Shown: positions 52,403 to 64,000, counted from the first letter of the stretch. The stretch is 64,000 nt of DNA from Paulownia fortunei (GCA_019321725.1 CM033120.1:18196278-18260277); one strand, 5' to 3'. Notes: generated by a model from the letters alone, not told the origin. Made by a program: numbers and translations.

Positions 52403-52587
52403 GTAAGTCTGCGTACTTTTTTCAGTTTTTTTTTTCTTTTTCCTTTTTTTCCTTGTATGAGCTTCTTGTATGTGATATGTGTAAGGTATTTAGTATTGGT
52501 GGGTGCTTGATTGAATTTATAATTATTTGTTTCAGCTAAATAAGTTTCCAGTTAATTTTGTTATTTGACTTTTTGGCTGTATTTCAG
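52403..52587 (+). other. Probable intron in the 5' leader of the WPP-domain-associated gene
   Basis: Donor GTAAGT follows TTTACTT at 52403, and acceptor TTTCAG ends at 52587, 15 bases before the start codon at 52603. This is inference from splice consensus. It explains why the in-frame ATG at 52558 is not taken as the start: it would lie inside the intron. Confidence 0.6.
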
Positions 52588-52595
52588 GTAGGTAT

Positions 52596-52664
52596 ATGTG
52601 TTATGGAGAGTCAAGAAGTGAAGGTGATTCGTGGAATTTCAAATGGGGGTGTTGTTATTTCTAA
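52596..52664 (+). other. Upstream ORF overlapping the WAP start codon
   Basis: ATG at 52596 in a poor context opens 22 codons in another frame and stops at 52662-52664, inside the main coding region. If retained in the mRNA it would lower initiation at the main start by forcing leaky scanning. It depends on the leader splice site at 52587. Confidence 0.45.
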
Positions 52665-55600
52665 TGGAAATGGCTTAGAGCAAGAACATAGAGGAAATGG
52701 GTCGGTACAAGTGGGTGGTGATGAAAAGGGGAAAGAGAATTTAGCTGAAGAGTTTTTGGAGGGTTTCGACGAATACTGGGAAGATATCAGTGACCGATTA
52801 ATGATATCGCGGATGGTCAGTGATTCTGTTATCAAGGGAATGGTGACTGCAGTGGAACAAGAGGCAGCAGAAAAAATCGCAGCCAAGGAACTGGAAGTGG
52901 CCAATTTGAAGGAGTGTCTACAGTCCCATGAGGTGGGTACTGGTAAATATGATGTAAGATTGCCAGTGATGCGAAAAGCTTACAAAGTGGGGAATTATGG
53001 GAGGTTTTCTTGTTTTACTGAGGCCTGCGTGAAAAATGAAAAGATGAGGGAGGATTTGCTTGCTCTAAGGAATTTGGCAAGAGAGCAGTTCAAGAAGGCT
53101 AAGAAGGAGGTTGAGCGTGCCAGAGGATCTAATTCTATGAAGAAGATTGGTTCTGGTTCTGACTTGGTGGGGTTGGGTGGAATTTTACCGGAGAAGCAGT
53201 CTGAAAGCTGGATGCATGTCGATAAGATGCTGGAATGTCTGAAGACAACAGTGGACAGTGTTTGCACAAAGGTGGATGATATATTACTATCCTCCAAGAT
53301 TTCACTTTGTGAGTCACAACAGGATCTAGATATATTAGCAAAACTTGAGGATATAGTGATACAAAGTGTACTTAGGAGTCTTCGAGAGGAGAACTTGTTG
53401 GAACAAAATGCTCAATTATGTGGAATTCAGACTGTGAATTGGCTTGAAAAGTTCAATGATATATCTGGTTTAGGCACCCAGTTGGATGCAATTCTGAAGT
53501 CACTCTCCATACCGGAAACAGGGTTAGTTTCCCATGGATCTCATGATTTGGACCATTTGCACCACAAGGCCTTCAGCAATCATGTTACTCCACCAACCTC
53601 ATTTTATGGAGAAAATGGGACACTAGATGCATCCAATATTCATGTTGCTGAGAGCTATGATTTTCAGCAGCTGAAACACATGTCTAAGGAAGAATTGGTA
53701 AATTATTTTAATAACATTATAACTAAGATGAGGAGAGATCATGAGTCAGTTCTACAGCAGAAGACTGAAGAATATTTTCGTCTAAAACGAGAATACCTGA
53801 AAGAAAGGGGGTCCTTCGTGACACACAGGAAAGATGAAGAATTTGATGTGCTAAGGAAAAAGATTCCTGAAGTTATTTCGAAATTGGAGGACTTCCTCTT
53901 GGAAAATGAAAGATTTCCTGCATTAACCAACAATCTTGAAAGTATGGGGAAATTGAAGCATAGACTAGAGAGCCTTCTCTCTGAAAATCATCAACTGAGA
54001 GACTGCCTTAATGACAAGAAAAATGAGGCGAAGTGTCTAGAAGCACGGTTTTCGGGTGCTGTTGCGGAATTGTTGCAGCGTTCTTTGGCAGAGGAAAACA
54101 TGCTAAAGCTTGTGGAAAATCTCAAGTCAGCAGTGGAAGATTCATGTATGGAAGCTTCACTCAATGAAGAAGTATATAAGTCTGCTCTCAGGGAGCAGAT
54201 TGCTCAGACGAGGTGTGACTCTGAAGATTCAAACATGGAGTTTCTTATGACTCGAGAAATTTATGATATCATCCTCAGGGAAGCTGCTATTCCTGCTGAA
54301 ACTGCAAACAGATATGAAATTGAAGATTCAGATATTGAATCATGGATAATGCAAGGATTGAGTGGATTGATATTCACAGAAGCTATCAAGGATGCTGGGC
54401 GGCAACTCAACGACTTGTATCAAGAAGCTCTTATTGATAAAAAAATTAGAATTTGTTTAGAGACAAAAGCTCTTGAAAAGGAAAATGAATTAAGACTGGA
54501 GGTTGAAGAGAAGGAGAAATTAAAGCAGGAGATACTGGATTTGGAAACAGCACTGAAACAGAAGGAGAAGTTAGCAATGGATTTGTCACTTTCATTGTCA
54601 AAAGAGAGGGAGCAGTTTGAGCTAGCTTCTCGAGAGCTTAGTAGTTTGAGAGAACATGCAAGTCGACAACAAACATTGGTTACTGAGAGCAACAGGGACT
54701 TAGAATCGTTAAAGTCTCAACAATTAGAAGCATTGAGGCAGATTGAAGTAGATAAAATGGAAATGCATAAGCTTAATCAAAAGCTTGATGAAACAAAAGA
54801 GGTTATAACAGAAGCCAACAAAGAGAGAAACAAGGCATTTGCTATAGCCCAGGAAATGCTTGATAAGTTACTATTAAGTGAAGCTAGAGAGGAGACACTA
54901 AAAAAGGACATGGAAATGGCTGCCAATGGACTCTCAAATTTGTTTGATGATTTTGAATGCGGAGTATCAGGGGCGATCAAAAAGAATAGTTTAAGGTATA
55001 TCACACAATCTTATGCTTGTAATAGCTTGCTATAAAGTAAATTACGATTGTTGAATAATCCGTATCACCTTCCTCATAGGTTGAGCATATTGAGTTTTTT
55101 TTTCTCTGTGTGTGTGTGTGTGTTGGGGTGGGTGGGGGGCGCTGCACAAGATAAGGAAAGCCATGTTTTGTTGGGCTTATGATCTCTCGTCTGTGTGTTT
55201 GTGTGCGTGCATGTGTGTTTGTAGAGGGCAGGGAGTCTGCTTTTTTTTTTTGTCAATACAGATTTCTTTGTAAATTTTCCTGTTAAAGGGTTATTTGAAT
55301 AGAAAACTTCATGGAATATTGTTCTATTCTGTTAGCATGATTTAAAAGGAATGTTTCTTGGGCATGCTGGTCTTGTGTATACTTTTTTGGTATGTCAGAT
55401 ATTAGAATTAATTTTAGGTCTAGTATACTTCTGCTTAACATATGCATATCGAACGTTTTGCTTATTAAATTTCTCTTTGAAAGCAAACTCATTGTTTGTA
55501 GTATTTTCTTAAAAAGCTAAATTAATTTTAAATCTTTATTGTGTTGATTGGTTTTGGGCCCATATCTGTAATTGCCAGGTTGGAAGATACTAGTTCTCAC

Positions 55601-57070
55601 TTGAGAGCTCTTACCAAGATGGCTAATGGTCTTAGAAGAACAAAGCTGATATACAAACAGAAACTGGAGCAGAGATGTGCTGATCTCCAAAAGGCTGAGG
55701 CTGAGGTAATTACATGAAACTTTTTGTTTGTACTTATCAAAACCTTATATTGTGATCATGCTATTTTATTGCTTTACAATAAGAAATATAGCATTAAGAT
55801 GTAACAGTAATGAAAATTGGCATGGTATGTGCTTATTTTGGACATTAATTTTGAAAACTACCTTTAATGGGAAGCGGGGACTTGTACTTGAAACAAAATG
55901 TGGTATTGACTAGGTGGTTTTTGTGATGCATGCGGCGACAATAAAAGTCATATGCTACTATGCTACTCTCATAATAATTATAATGTTGTGCTATATGTTC
56001 GCTGGGCCTAATACTAGATCTACCAGTTGCAATATAACGAGATGTTGATAAGATTATAGCCAGAAAAGCAACATTTACAGATTAGAACATATGCATGTAT
56101 GATAATCAATGATCCTCACAAGAATATGAGCCTAAAATTATACCATATGCATATATGATAATCAATGATAAAAAAGTAAGATAAAGTAGTTTTAGAGAAA
56201 GGAGAAAGATTTTTTAGAATGTGTTTGGATGAGGGATAAAACTGATTACAGTGATGTTAATGAGGCATGTCTTTTTTCTTTTTCCAAAGGTATTTGAATG
56301 TGGATAAATTTTTTGAGAATAGTATGTAGATGAGGGATAAAAGTGTACTGATTATAGTTGGTGTGACATGTCTTTTTTAGTGAAAAAGGTGTTTGGATGT
56401 GGATATATTTTTAGAAAGTTGAAAAATGACTTTTGGAGAATTTTTTTGGTAGAAACCTACATCCAAACATATTTTTAGGGGAAATACATGTCCTGAGGTG
56501 GATTTCTTCCTTGGTTCTTCGTGTTTGCAATTGGTACATTTTTAAGCTTTGTAAGCTTTCTCACCATCTTTGAACGATTTTGAGTATTTCCTTGTTTCAG
56601 GTTGATCTTTTAGGGGATGAGGTTGATGCTCTGTTGGGATTACTCGAAAAAATATACATTGCACTTGATCATTACTCTCCAGTTTTAAAGCATTATCCTG
56701 GGGTAAGTCGAATCCAAGGCTTCTAGGAATGTCAAATCTTTTTTTTGTTTTTTTTCGCCATGTAACTTGTATGTTCATATGCATCAGGTATACCTTCTTG
56801 CATGAGAGCATTGGAAAAAATTGATAAATAGTTTTTCTTAATATGTATTTATTAAAAAAGAGTGCTCTAAAATCTCATTTATGTATGCCCTGTTGGCTTT
56901 TATGTCACAAATAAGTAAAACCTATTGTCAAATGTCACCACTTTTATTTCTGCTTCCAAATGGCAAATTTTCTGTCAATATAACAATTCCGTATTACGTC
57001 ATTGCAGATTACTGAGATCCTTGAGCTGGTCAGGAGGGAAGTGAGTGGAGAATCTACTATGCTGTCGTGA
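52603..57070 (+). CDS. WAP: WPP domain-associated protein (long coiled-coil)
   Basis: Four exons: 52603-54995, 55579-55705, 56601-56702 and 57008-57070; 894 residues. The large first exon is an uninterrupted coding block of nearly 800 codons. Family landmarks: the N-terminal [20 protein letters not shown], the central [31 protein letters not shown], and the end [19 protein letters not shown] with VRREVSGES. Most of residues 400-850 is predicted coiled coil by its heptad-like E/K/L/Q composition. The protein was described in tomato as binding WPP-domain proteins at the nuclear envelope and Golgi; the Arabidopsis counterpart is At2g34730. No transmembrane tail is seen, unlike the WIT proteins. 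The start MESQEVKV has a G at -3 and +4. An ATG seven bases upstream (52596) opens a 22-codon overlapping ORF. Intron 2 holds a MITE-like element. Confidence 0.9.
56222..56469. mobile_element. MITE-like element in WAP intron 2 (TGTTTGGATG ends)
   Basis: TGTTTGGATG at 56222-56231 is matched by CATCCAAACA at 56460-56469. Inside, the motif GATGAGGGATAAAA and the phrase GACATGTCTTTTTT occur twice about 110 bp apart, and an internal copy of the TGTTTGGATGTGGATA end is present. The ends and size are typical of plant non-autonomous DNA elements. The duplicated inside suggests a nested or rearranged copy. Confidence 0.6.
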
Positions 57071-59704
57071 TCAACTCCATGGCAGGGTAAAAAAATCCTT
57101 TGACCTAAAGCCAACTGCTAAATGTTAGTGCCTTCACAATTCGAAGCATGCTTTAAATGAAAGCTGTCTATTTTACTGAAATCTAAAAATTGATTTTTCT
57201 AATTTTCATGCTGTCTTAGTTTTCTTTTCCCTTGTTTACTGCAAGCCAATCTGTGCTCTGCAATAGTTACATATATTTTCATACATGTGTTCCAAAGTTC
57301 GAAACACAAGCTCTACATGTGCAAATGACTTGGGAAGTATCAAATTAAGTGGATAAAATAGCAGAACAAGGTGAAAGGGAGGTAAAACTATACTTGCGTG
57401 ACTAATACATAATGATATTTCTGAGTTGAAAAGAATGCACTTGGAGTCATACATAACCAGCTTTTAATATATGTTTCCAATCTCATTTTCAAGTTGAAGC
57501 ATTCAAAGAGATGAAAACGGATAAGTAGGAGAAAAAAAAGCAGAACAGACACTTGTGTTCTTGCCACATAATGGTTAAGCTGAAGTCAAGTTGATGCAAA
57601 CCTTGCTTTTATATTTTTATTATATGCCATGTCTAATACATATTTGAAATGGCTGCCTTACTATGGACTTGTGATTGGTCAAGGGATTACTCCATACAAG
57701 AAACATGGGGTCTTTCATTGATGGGTCAAGAGCCAACAGTCTTTTAATGTATATTGTTGTATTTTGTTGATTGTGATCTCAATAATATGTGATTGTTTTC
57801 TTCAGGATGAATGCAAATCTTGTAGTGGCCAGCTCTGCTGCTATCATGTCTATAGAGAAAGGTGTTTTGGACCAATCTGAGCACTGCATATATGCTATCA
57901 TGTAGACCAATCTGCGGCAGTTGAACCAGAAGTTCACCCTTCATCTTGATAGACTTGGTAGGTAAGGCAAGAGCCTTTTTTGCTGTGTGCATGCCCAACC
58001 AAGGAATATCTATAACCAAGAGAGGTTTGGGTTTTCGTCAATCTTAATACTTGTTTCTCATCAACTTATGTTTCCATGTATATGACCACATGTAAATCTG
58101 CTGTCCCATTAGTTAGATTAATTGAAAAAGCAGGCTCACGTAAATATACATTGATTTCCTTTTCTAAGAACCTGAAATCAATTCCAACAAGTGGCAACAT
58201 ATATACCATATCTAGTCGGCTAGTCTCATGCCTGCAATTTATGTTACAAACCATATTGTCGACATGAATGCTTGAATGCAATCCATATGCTTGGCATGGT
58301 CTGCACGCTATGGATCCTTTTAAATTCTAAGATTTGCTTGCATGGCAATGCTTTGGTCAGAAGGGCGGCATTATTGTGCAAAGATACTGTCATGCATCTT
58401 CGGGCTTTCTACAAGGGCATTTCAAGTATGAAAACTTGGATTCCATTTCAGAAGATGATTCAGCACAGCAACTTTAGCATTTACTTCTTCCGTTTTCTGT
58501 GGATGAAGGCAAAAGATGGGACAGGATCCTCATCTATGTTCAAACCTGATTGCTTGCACCTATTATCAAGGGCTTTTCCTTTTCGGTGGAAACTGTCCCT
58601 AGCAGAAATACAAGGCTTGGTTGGTTGGTGTTATTTTCTCTAGATGTTTTTTTTTTGGGAAACGTGTTTGGGGATTGTAGCTGCGGAAATATACGTTTTC
58701 TTATTTTTAAAAAACTTATCAATTAGTTCAATTAAAAGTAGTTGTATCCTATTATACCCAGTTGATTATAAAAAAAATAATATTGATAAGATATCTACAA
58801 TAAGATATCTATAATTGAAAATATTACATCACAATATTATATATTTTTCAATGAAAGATCTAATGATATATTTTTATTTTTTATCCATTCACCAATCACA
58901 TTATTTAAAATACATTATCTTAAAATATATTTCTATAATACCGGAAATAACACCAAATGCTCAACTTTATCTGATTCCCTTCCCTCATCTCCAGTCTTCC
59001 CAAAAGATGTCCACTGGGTTAAGATCAAACAAAATTGCAAGTATAAGATGTTTCAATCAATCTGCAAGGATTGACAATCTTCATCCAGCTTTAATTTAAA
59101 TTAGGTTAAAAGCTTAAAAATGCCCAAATTTTGTCTCCAAACATGCTCTTAGTTGTGCAATCCCAGTCTCTCAACATCAGCCCATGTGAAATGATTGTGA
59201 AGTTTAGTGACAAAGCAAGTGCATTATAGATGACTATTGTTTTATCAATAACTATTCAACCACCTCCGTCTTTTAATAATATTACACGACAACACCGCCA
59301 CATTAATCAAACATTGTACAATCATTTATTATCCATTTCTTTGAATTTTCTTGGGCTTATACCTGTTTGAAAAGAACAGTGTTTCCTAACAGATTAACAA
59401 ACATGGTTGTTGGTGATTAGCAAGTAATTATATCAGACCATGCAATTCATGCCACCCAATCTTGTCTCTCGATTAAGAATGGAATCTGAGACATCACACA
59501 AAGGGGTTGTTATCAATTCAACAAATCATCATACACCAATTGAAATATTTAATGTATGAACGTTGACAATTTGTTTGGAATTTTTAGTTATAATTTTATT
59601 TTTTCCTTTCTCCTCTTTTGTTTTCTTTATTCACTTATTCATTTTTTGGTGGGGGTGGGGGTGGGGGTGGGGTTGGGGGAGGGAGCATGCTCCATTATAC
59701 ATAT

Positions 59705-59736
<32 letters not shown>

Positions 59737-61700
59737 TAGTTGATATGATAAGGTCAATAATAATGATGTCTTACCTAAGAGGCAAGGCCAATATTCTAGA
59801 ACTCTAAGATTAGGAGTTTTTTTATTTGAGCCACATTACGTGTATTTATTTAATTAAATAATATTTTTTTTGTATTTAATTGATTTTGATATTCTCAATG
59901 TAACAAATGTCATATGTGAATAATGTCATCATCAATATGATGACAACTCAATTTGTAGAATTCATAACTTCTTATAAAGGGATTTTAAATTCAAACTTAC
60001 TCTTACTCATAATAATAGTTTATTAATTATCTTAATTGGTAGAATTTCGATTATAAACTGGTTAATACATTCGTCCAAAATGTAGTAAGTATGAGTCAAA
60101 CTGAATTCAACAAAGTGAGAGAGGACTACTCCTATTTCATGACACAAAAGATTTTCAATGTTGATCACATTTGTTCTATTTTTTTCCTCATAGAAAAGGA
60201 AATATGATATGTGATATTAGAGTCCATTCACATGGAGGTATCATTACTCATGTCCCAAATATCAAAGCAGCCTGACTCTGCTTACGATTTCTGATGTGCA
60301 ACGCGCGTTTAAGCTTAGTCTTTTTCTTTTTTTCCCCTCTTTGGAGCTAAAAGCACATCCTACACAAATTGAGCACCAAGGCAAATCTAGATGCTAGTCT
60401 AGAACATTTACCCTTTAAAATATTTGGTAACCCAACAAAGGGAAATATATGAAAAGTTGCTATAAACCAAACTTTGATTTTTAATCAATTTTTAATATGT
60501 GAAAAATCAAATTTGAACAAAAAATATAGGGAGTATAATTTGAGCACGTTTGGTCCGTTGACAAAACACACAAAATATTTAACAAGGAGCAAACTTGTTG
60601 CTCATCAAACTTTGTTTTTTTCTCCCCTCACATTTCTCATGTACAAAATCATTAAAAAATATCATGTTTCGAAGATAAAACTTAGAAATGTTTAACTGGT
60701 TCATTAATTAAGTTTACAAAATTTTTGTGTTGTTGTAATTCGCTTTCTTGGTGCCTTACTAATTTAATACTTTCCCCTTCCAGCTTTTGAAATAAAGTCT
60801 TTTTGAGAATTTACATAACATTAATTTGGACTGTTAATTATTTTCCAGACAAACGACAAACGCAAGGGATAGCCCAAATAATGTGGGTCCATGCTTGTCA
60901 CTCACCCCATTGAATTTACATTAAATAAATTAAATTAATGTCAGAAAATCTTTTATCAATTTAGCTAAGGAAAATGACTACTGCAGCAGTTACAACAAAC
61001 ATTGTGCAATAAAGTTGGCAAATAGCTGAATGCAGACATGCCCATGCAAGATTCTTGACCCTTTTCTAAAGAAAACACAAGTCATTCCAATATGACATGA
61101 ATGTTTCCACACTGTTTTTGAAACTTCACTTCACCCAATCCCCATGTTCTCCCATAATTTTCAAGAAACTCCTTTTTTTCGGATAAACCATTTTTGGGAG
61201 AATCTATCTGCAGATTTTCAGCCTCGCTGCTAAGGAAAGATTGCATTAGCTTTCCACAATTCGAAACCACCTCTGTTCTTGGCTTTTCGCTCCTGGCTCA
61301 GATCTGCTGGCTGATTGGGCTTGATTTTCCCAAGAAGCGACTGCTTGATTCTTCAGTTCTTGATGGGTTTCAATGTTTCTTTTGTTTAATGAAGGTAAAT
61401 GTTTGTGCTTAATATGATTTGTGTTTTTAAGGTTTTGTTAGTGAGAGAGGGTCTTGGTTACTAAGTGAGTGTGTTTGAGGATTATTATGTTCACAGTACA
61501 GGTGCCTTTAATGAGTACTTTTGTGATGGATTGGAAACCACTTGTGTGATTAGGATTTCCATCTTTTCATAGATGGCGTTCTGTCTTTGGGTACTTATTA
61601 TTGGTGCTTGCAGTGGGTGCTGAAGTAGTGAAGAAAAAAAGGAGAGAACAAGAGAGAGAGAGAAAAAAAGCAAGAATCTTGGGTTGGTTCAGTGAGGTCA
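57071..61700. other. Intergenic region between WAP and the receptor kinase gene
   Basis: The first part is WAP 3' UTR. The section 57780-58640 has more even base composition and some open frames (the longest at 58272-58643) but no recognisable protein; it may be extended 3' UTR or a decayed gene. Farther on the DNA is AT-rich, with a G-rich repeat at 59648-59683 and (CA)n(TA)n at about 59704-59736. The last 600 bp before 61701 should contain the kinase gene's promoter and leader; a leader intron from 61395 (GTAAAT) to 61613 (TTGCAG) is possible. Confidence 0.5.
59648..59683 (+). repeat. G-rich GGGGGT repeat, potential G-quadruplex
   Basis: GGTGGGGGTGGGGG and following repeats form seven G-runs of at least two, six of them three or longer, spaced by single T or A bases. 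This satisfies the usual G3+ quadruplex pattern with very short loops. It sits about 2 kb upstream of the receptor kinase, beside a CA/TA microsatellite. Confidence 0.85.
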
Positions 61701-64000
61701 ATGATGAAGGTCCAGTGCGCGGGAGTCATGGGCCTATTGCTTCTGCTAACTATATTTATATTTGCCCAGTCTGGTGAGGCTCAGATAGTGACTTTTATGA
61801 TAAATTGTGGGACAAATTCCAGTGTAAATGTAGAAGGAAGGAGATGGGTTGGTGATACAGCTCCTAGGAGCAATGTCACCCTCAGTGCTCCTGGTATTGA
61901 AGCCTACACTACTATGTACAATGGTGATCCAGTCTATGAGCCTCTTTACAAAACTGCCAGAGTTTTTGCTGACACTATGAACTATACTTTTCAAGTAATA
62001 CAGGGGAATTATTTTCTTAGGCTTCATTTTCACCCATTGGCATTTGACAGATATAATGCCAATGAGTCTTACTTTGCTGTTGAGGCAAATGGTTTGAAGT
62101 TGGTTTCCGAGTTTAATGTTCCTGGAGAGATTTCAAAAAAGAATTCAAACTTGCTAGGATCAGGACGCAATTCTAGCTATTCCCATTTGGTGAAGGAGTA
62201 CTTCTTTTCTGTTGAAGCCAGTGTCATTGTTGTTAATTTTGTTCCTTCCAATGGGTCTTTTGGTTTCGTGAATGCAATAGAAATTATTCCAGAGGGAAAT
62301 AAGCTCTTTGTTGACTTGGTGCGCAGAGTGGGTGCAAATGGTGACAATAGCTCTTTGAACTTGAGCAAACGAGGGATTGAAACCATGTTTAGATTGAATG
62401 TTGGTGGTTCATCTATTAAACCCTCACAAGACTCACTTTTTTGGAGATTGTGGGAAACAGATTCAAGTTACATGATCAATTCAGATGCTGGTTCAGAAAT
62501 TAGAAACAGATCTAATATTACTTATGATAGCCCAAATGACACTGCTGTGGCTCCTCTTCTGGTGTATGAAACAGCAAGAACTTTGACTAATACTGAAGTC
62601 ATGGAGAAGAGATTCAACATGTCATGGAAATTGGAAGTTGATCCAGATTTTGATTATTTAGTCCGCCTCCACTTCTGTGAACTGAATTTTGATAAGCCGA
62701 ATGAAAGGATTTTCAGAATATACATAGACAATAAAACGGCTGCGGACAACTTTGACATCTATGTTCGAGCTGGAGGAATGAACAAGGCGTATCATGAGGA
62801 TTACCTTGATTCTATTTCCTCTAAAAGCAACAACATTTGGATACAACTTGGTCCTGACACAACTACAGGTTCTGCTGGAACTGATGCTCTCTGGAATGGT
62901 TTGGAGGTTTTCAAGCTTAGTCGGAATGGCAATCTAGCTTATGTACAGAAGTATAGCAATCCAGAAGTCAAGAGAACTTCTAGAAGTTTGATCCTTTGGG
63001 TGGGAATTGGAGTGGGTGTTGTTTCTATAGCCATTCTTGCAGCTGTGTGTATGCTATTCATCTGGTTCTCTAAGAAGAGAGGAGAAAATAAGACCAAGAA
63101 GACCTCTCCTGGTTGGCGGCCTTTATTCCTCCATGGATCAATTGTGAACAGCACTTCCAATCCAAAAGGATCAACTAGCTATCAGAATCTGAATGGACAA
63201 TTTGGCACTGTTAGATCTGGAAGGCGTTTCACGTTAACCGAGATCAGAGAAGCAACAAATAATTTTGATGAAAGTTTAGTGATTGGAGTGGGAGGGTTTG
63301 GTAAGGTGTACAAAGGAGAGATTGATGACAGGACGCTTGCAGCAGTTAAGAGATCTGATCCCCAATCTCAGCAGGGCCTGGCAGAATTTGAGACAGAAAT
63401 TGAAATGCTATCGAAACTGAGGCACAGGCATCTTGTCTCCTTGATTGGATTCTGTGATGAACAGAATGAAATGATTTTGGTATATGAGTATATGGCAAAT
63501 GGAACTCTGAGGAGTCATCTGTTTGGCAGTGACTTACCACCATTAAGTTGGAAGCAACGAGTTGAAGTATGCATTGGTGCAGCCCGAGGACTGCATTACC
63601 TTCATACAGGATCAGAGAGAGCAATCATCCACCGGGATATCAAGACGACAAACATATTGTTGGATGAGAACTTTGTAGCCAAAATGGCAGATTTTGGGCT
63701 GTCCAAAACTGGTCCTTCATTGGAGCACACACATGTGAGCACTGCAGTTAAGGGAAGCTTTGGTTATCTTGATCCTGAATATTTCAGACGGCAGCAGTTG
63801 ACTGAGAAATCTGACGTTTACTCATTTGGTGTGGTCCTCTTTGAAGTTGTTTGTGCCCGAGCTGTTATTAATCCAACATTGCCAAAGGATCAGATCAATC
63901 TTGCTGAATGGGCAATGCGTAGGCAACGGGAGAGATCACTTGAAAGCATTCTTGATCCACGACTCAAGGGAAAGTATTCTTCAGAATCATTGATGAGATT
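61701..64000 (+). CDS. HERK2: CrRLK1L receptor kinase, HERCULES2-like (partial, 3' end outside window)
   Basis: An intronless frame of 766 codons open to the window edge, usual for this family. Start ATG-ATG at 61701: signal peptide (GVMGLLLLLTIFIFAQSGEA), malectin-like extracellular region from about 30 to 420 beginning INCGTNSSVNVEGRRWVGD with many N-glycosylation sites, transmembrane helix about 429-456, then a serine/threonine kinase. Kinase features: GVGGFGKVYKG loop (about 528), catalytic K550 in AAVKRSD, HRD at 644-646, DFG at 664, and activation segment STAVKGSFGYLDPEYF. All key residues are present, so an active RD kinase is predicted. CrRLK1L proteins at the plasma membrane sense cell wall state and RALF-type peptides and control cell expansion. 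HERK2 assignment rests on the recalled stretches ARAVINPTLPKDQINLAEWA and NGTLRSHLFGS, and on nearness to AAE14 (At1g30520 and At1g30570). Other CrRLK1L members cannot be excluded. Confidence 0.9.
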   Translation, partial: MMKVQCAGVMGLLLLLTIFIFAQSGEAQIVTFMINCGTNSSVNVEGRRWVGDTAPRSNVTLSAPGIEAYTTMYNGDPVYEPLYKTARVFADTMNYTFQVIQGNYFLRLHFHPLAFDRYNANESYFAVEANGLKLVSEFNVPGEISKKNSNLLGSGRNSSYSHLVKEYFFSVEASVIVVNFVPSNGSFGFVNAIEIIPEGNKLFVDLVRRVGANGDNSSLNLSKRGIETMFRLNVGGSSIKPSQDSLFWRLWETDSSYMINSDAGSEIRNRSNITYDSPNDTAVAPLLVYETARTLTNTEVMEKRFNMSWKLEVDPDFDYLVRLHFCELNFDKPNERIFRIYIDNKTAADNFDIYVRAGGMNKAYHEDYLDSISSKSNNIWIQLGPDTTTGSAGTDALWNGLEVFKLSRNGNLAYVQKYSNPEVKRTSRSLILWVGIGVGVVSIAILAAVCMLFIWFSKKRGENKTKKTSPGWRPLFLHGSIVNSTSNPKGSTSYQNLNGQFGTVRSGRRFTLTEIREATNNFDESLVIGVGGFGKVYKGEIDDRTLAAVKRSDPQSQQGLAEFETEIEMLSKLRHRHLVSLIGFCDEQNEMILVYEYMANGTLRSHLFGSDLPPLSWKQRVEVCIGAARGLHYLHTGSERAIIHRDIKTTNILLDENFVAKMADFGLSKTGPSLEHTHVSTAVKGSFGYLDPEYFRRQQLTEKSDVYSFGVVLFEVVCARAVINPTLPKDQINLAEWAMRRQRERSLESILDPRLKGKYSSESLMR

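Larger units (their letters stand above)
49013..52602. other. Intergenic region between AAE14 and the WPP-domain-associated gene
   Basis: AAE14 3' UTR, then AT-rich DNA. Contains a 46-bp direct repeat (50077-50122 and 50184-50229) around a TTTTC tract, a C16-G-C5 tract (51782-51805) and, at 52264-52280, AAAACCCTAGAAACCCC, telo-box-like promoter sequence. The leader of the downstream gene appears to have an intron, GTAAGT at 52403 to ATTTCAG ending at 52587. No gene supported. Confidence 0.6.

Noticed and set aside
52558..52602. In-frame upstream ATG extending the WAP protein by 15 residues
   Set aside because: It lies before a good acceptor (TTTCAG ending at 52587) and most likely inside a leader intron; the added residues look like intron translation.

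Overview
The window is plant nuclear DNA, most likely from a core eudicot. Genes are split by GT-AG introns, intergenic DNA is AT-rich, and the proteins are plant-specific (class III HD-ZIP, augmin subunit 2, root-type ferredoxin-NADP reductase, phylloquinone-pathway AAE14, a CrRLK1L receptor kinase). There are no bacterial operons, CRISPR arrays or insertion sequences.

Ten genes are supported. In order: the 3' end of a DRT111/SPF45-like splicing factor (+, 2-160); AUG2, an augmin subunit (+, 4992-8149, 6 exons); a PHABULOSA/PHAVOLUTA-type HD-ZIP III gene (-, 17776-11365, 18 exons); mitochondrial ribosomal protein bL20m (+, 25568-27258, 2 exons); root-type FNR (+, 28329-32125, 5 exons); the ArfGAP-C2 protein AGD12/ZAC (+, 34002-38437, 8 exons); a small secreted or membrane protein of unknown function (-, 40445-40005, 1 exon); AAE14, an o-succinylbenzoyl-CoA ligase (+, 44505-49012, 10 exons); a WPP-domain-associated coiled-coil protein (+, 52603-57070, 4 exons); and a HERK2-like receptor kinase running off the right edge (+, 61701-64000). 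All exon joins were derived by hand from splice dinucleotides and reading phase; phases close exactly in every gene except the HD-ZIP III gene.

The genes do not form a pathway. The order DRT111 - HD-ZIP III - RFNR - AAE14 - HERK2 matches, from memory, the Arabidopsis At1g30480-At1g30570 block, while the WPP-domain-associated protein belongs beside PHB in the paralogous At2g34710-At2g34730 block. The window therefore looks like a less fractionated version of the ancestral segment. The NF-YA gene expected beside the HD-ZIP III gene was not seen.

The most notable observation is an apparent one-base deletion in exon 11 of the HD-ZIP III gene (13672-13675), which would truncate the protein to 482 of about 851 residues unless it is an assembly error. 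Other points are a miR165/166 site split by an intron, several MITE-like terminal-inverted-repeat elements (one in an RFNR intron), a canonical SKL peroxisomal signal on AAE14, a G-quadruplex-prone repeat, and a tandem duplication near the left end. I found no clear evidence of a wholly new biological system.
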